A stretch of DNA of 64,000 nucleotides from assembly GCA_040756995.1 (NCBI GenBank), contig JBFLYK010000009.1:96849-160848 (forward strand). Direction: 5' to 3'. Shown one piece after another: positions 62,884 through 64,000 of the stretch. The translations under genes were made by a program, and so were the position numbers. Positions within the stretch are counted from its first letter, which is position 1. Every line of letters starts with the position of its first letter. Under the pieces are notes generated by a model. That model had not been told where the DNA came from and ran no database searches. It saw only the letters and a program-made list of their open reading frames with translations. The DNA comes from BP-133 sp040756995 (GTDB taxonomy: Bacteria > Actinomycetota > Acidimicrobiia > IMCC26256 > BP-133).

Positions 62884-64000
62884 GTGAACGCACTGCTGGA
62901 CGGCGTCCGGCGGCGCCTCCGGGTCGCCTGGGGGCTCGCAACTGGACAGCTCTTCGCGCCCTTGGTCGGTCTCGGGCTCGTTCTGCTCGTTCTGGCGGCA
63001 CGGGTGCGGCCGTGGACATGGCCGGAGCCGGTGGCTCTGGTGCTCGGGCTGGTTTCCATCCCGGTGCTCGTCGGCGCCGCGATGCTTCTGCGGGTTTCGC
63101 CGGCGGTGGCGGCGCGGGCGGCCGACCGGGGGTTGCAGACCGGCGACGCCTTCACCACTGCGCTGGAGCTGGAGTCCGGGCGGCTGCCGGACGGCCCACT
63201 GGCCGAGCGGGTACGGGCCCGGGCGGCGGCGATGGCGTCGGGACGCCGGGCCGCCGAGGCCGTACGCCTCCGGCTGGAGCCGCGGCGGTTGGCGCTGTCC
63301 GGCGTGCTGGTGCTGCTGGCGGCCGGTCTCGCCGTGCTGCCCAATCATCAGGACGACGTGCGCCGCCGGCGGGCGGCGGAACAGGAGTTGGCCAAGCAGG
63401 AAGCCGAGGCGCTGCGGAAGGCGGCGCAGGCCCTGCCGAAGACGGCGGACGGCCAGCAGTCGGAGGCGGCCAAAGCCCTCGAGGCGCTGGCCCGCGAGCT
63501 GGAGCGGTCGCCGAATCTGGAGACGGCCAAGAAGGCGGTCGACGCCGCGGCGGCCAAGCTGGCGTCGAACCTCGATCCCAACTTCCTGGGTCAGAAAGCG
63601 GCGCTGAAAGGTCTCGAACGCGCCCTGGGCACGCGGCCGCTGCCGGGGACGAACGGGTCGGCCGCCGAACAGCTCCGCCAGGCCGCGTCCCAACTGGCGT
63701 CGTTGACTCCGGAACAGCGAGCGGCGCTGGCCGACCGGTTGGCGTCGCTGGCCGCCACCCAGACCGCCGGGAACCCCGAAGCCGCCCAAGCGCTTTCGCA
63801 GGCGGCATCGGCGCTGCGCTCCGGTGACACCGGCGCGGCGGCCACGGCCCTCGGCGTCGCCGCCGGCGCCCAGGACGGCGCCGAAGCCGCCGTCAGCGAT
63901 CAGGAGGCGACCGCCCAGGCGCTCGGCGCCCTCGCCGACGCCCAAGCGAGCCTGGCCGCCGGCCCGCAAAACCCGAACCAGAGCGCTCAAGGACAGGGTC
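62884..64000 (+). CDS. Membrane/coiled-coil protein, runs off the right edge (partial)
   Basis: The frame from the GTG at 62884 stays open to the window end (372 codons, no stop). Two membrane helices fill about residues 20-65 and a third lies near 136-152. A long Ala/Glu/Gln-rich helical region follows, with repeated LAxLAxxQAxA-like patterns. The architecture resembles DUF4175-type membrane proteins, which often sit with ABC exporters and large secreted proteins as here. That family call is tentative. It follows the nested palindromic element. Confidence 0.7.
   Translation, partial: MNALLDGVRRRLRVAWGLATGQLFAPLVGLGLVLLVLAARVRPWTWPEPVALVLGLVSIPVLVGAAMLLRVSPAVAARAADRGLQTGDAFTTALELESGRLPDGPLAERVRARAAAMASGRRAAEAVRLRLEPRRLALSGVLVLLAAGLAVLPNHQDDVRRRRAAEQELAKQEAEALRKAAQALPKTADGQQSEAAKALEALARELERSPNLETAKKAVDAAAAKLASNLDPNFLGQKAALKGLERALGTRPLPGTNGSAAEQLRQAASQLASLTPEQRAALADRLASLAATQTAGNPEAAQALSQAASALRSGDTGAAATALGVAAGAQDGAEAAVSDQEATAQALGALADAQASLAAGPQNPNQSAQGQG

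Noticed and set aside
62714..62887. 57-codon frame overlapping the permease stop (GTGA)
   Set aside because: Its translation is mostly the nested palindromes read as Arg/Asp/Ser repeats, and it has no family similarity.

Overview
The window is about 64 kb of very GC-rich, gene-dense DNA with many GTG starts and many 4-base start/stop overlaps. Gene content (many acyl-CoA dehydrogenases, bacterial P450s, Liv-type transport, Holin-X/DUF3618, PRC-barrel/DUF2382, actinobacterial-type CtaA and SerB) points to an actinobacterium. A class-level guess of Acidimicrobiia is inference only. I see no rRNA, tRNA, CRISPR array, transposase or phage structural gene.

Region 1, about 0.1-27.6 kb, is a catabolic island for an unidentified hydrophobic or carboxylic substrate. 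It holds four acyl-CoA dehydrogenase genes (two adjacent, probably one heteromeric enzyme), two AMP-forming acyl-CoA ligases, two cytochromes P450, three short-chain dehydrogenases, three enoyl-CoA hydratase domains, a thiolase, a CaiB/BaiF CoA-transferase, a cyclase-family hydrolase, an alpha/beta hydrolase and a FadR-type GntR regulator. Inside it are a Liv-type ABC importer (fused LivH-LivM permease, one LivF-type ATPase, one lipoprotein binding protein) and three unfamiliar envelope proteins upstream of it. The most distinctive feature is a cupin found twice, once as a separate gene beside an enoyl-CoA hydratase and once fused to an enoyl-CoA hydratase.

Region 2, about 27.6-35.5 kb, carries stress and storage functions: a glycogen-debranching-type glucosidase, a small acidic protein with a radical SAM/SPASM enzyme, a YihY/BrkB-Holin-X-DUF3618 envelope group ending in a decayed DUF4235 gene, a cold-shock protein, a MarR regulator and a truncated redoxin-like remnant.

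Region 3, about 35.5-39.0 kb, is an ECF sigma / anti-sigma / ABC ATPase / ABC permease operon read leftward. The anti-sigma frame is broken by an apparent +1 shift.

Region 4, about 39.1-51.1 kb, is mixed: a lipase maturation factor homologue, hydrolases, a DUF2267 / erythromycin-esterase-like / phosphoribosyltransferase / PfkB kinase operon, RtcB, a MOSC protein, an epimerase, a HAD phosphatase, a hydrolase with the complete fluoroacetate-dehalogenase active site, and a PRC-barrel/DUF2382 stress protein. Five transcription units in regions 2 and 4 are preceded by GTTN-N15/16-GGGTA(C/G) elements that look like SigB/SigF-family promoters, suggesting a shared stress regulon.

Region 5, about 51.2-58.0 kb, holds an APC permease, a four-gene polar amino acid ABC importer, SerB and CtaA, all leftward. 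Region 6, about 58.3-64 kb, is a rightward cluster: a large membrane-anchored secreted protein, an ABC ATPase, an ABC permease and a membrane/coiled-coil protein that runs off the end. A nested palindromic element precedes the last gene.
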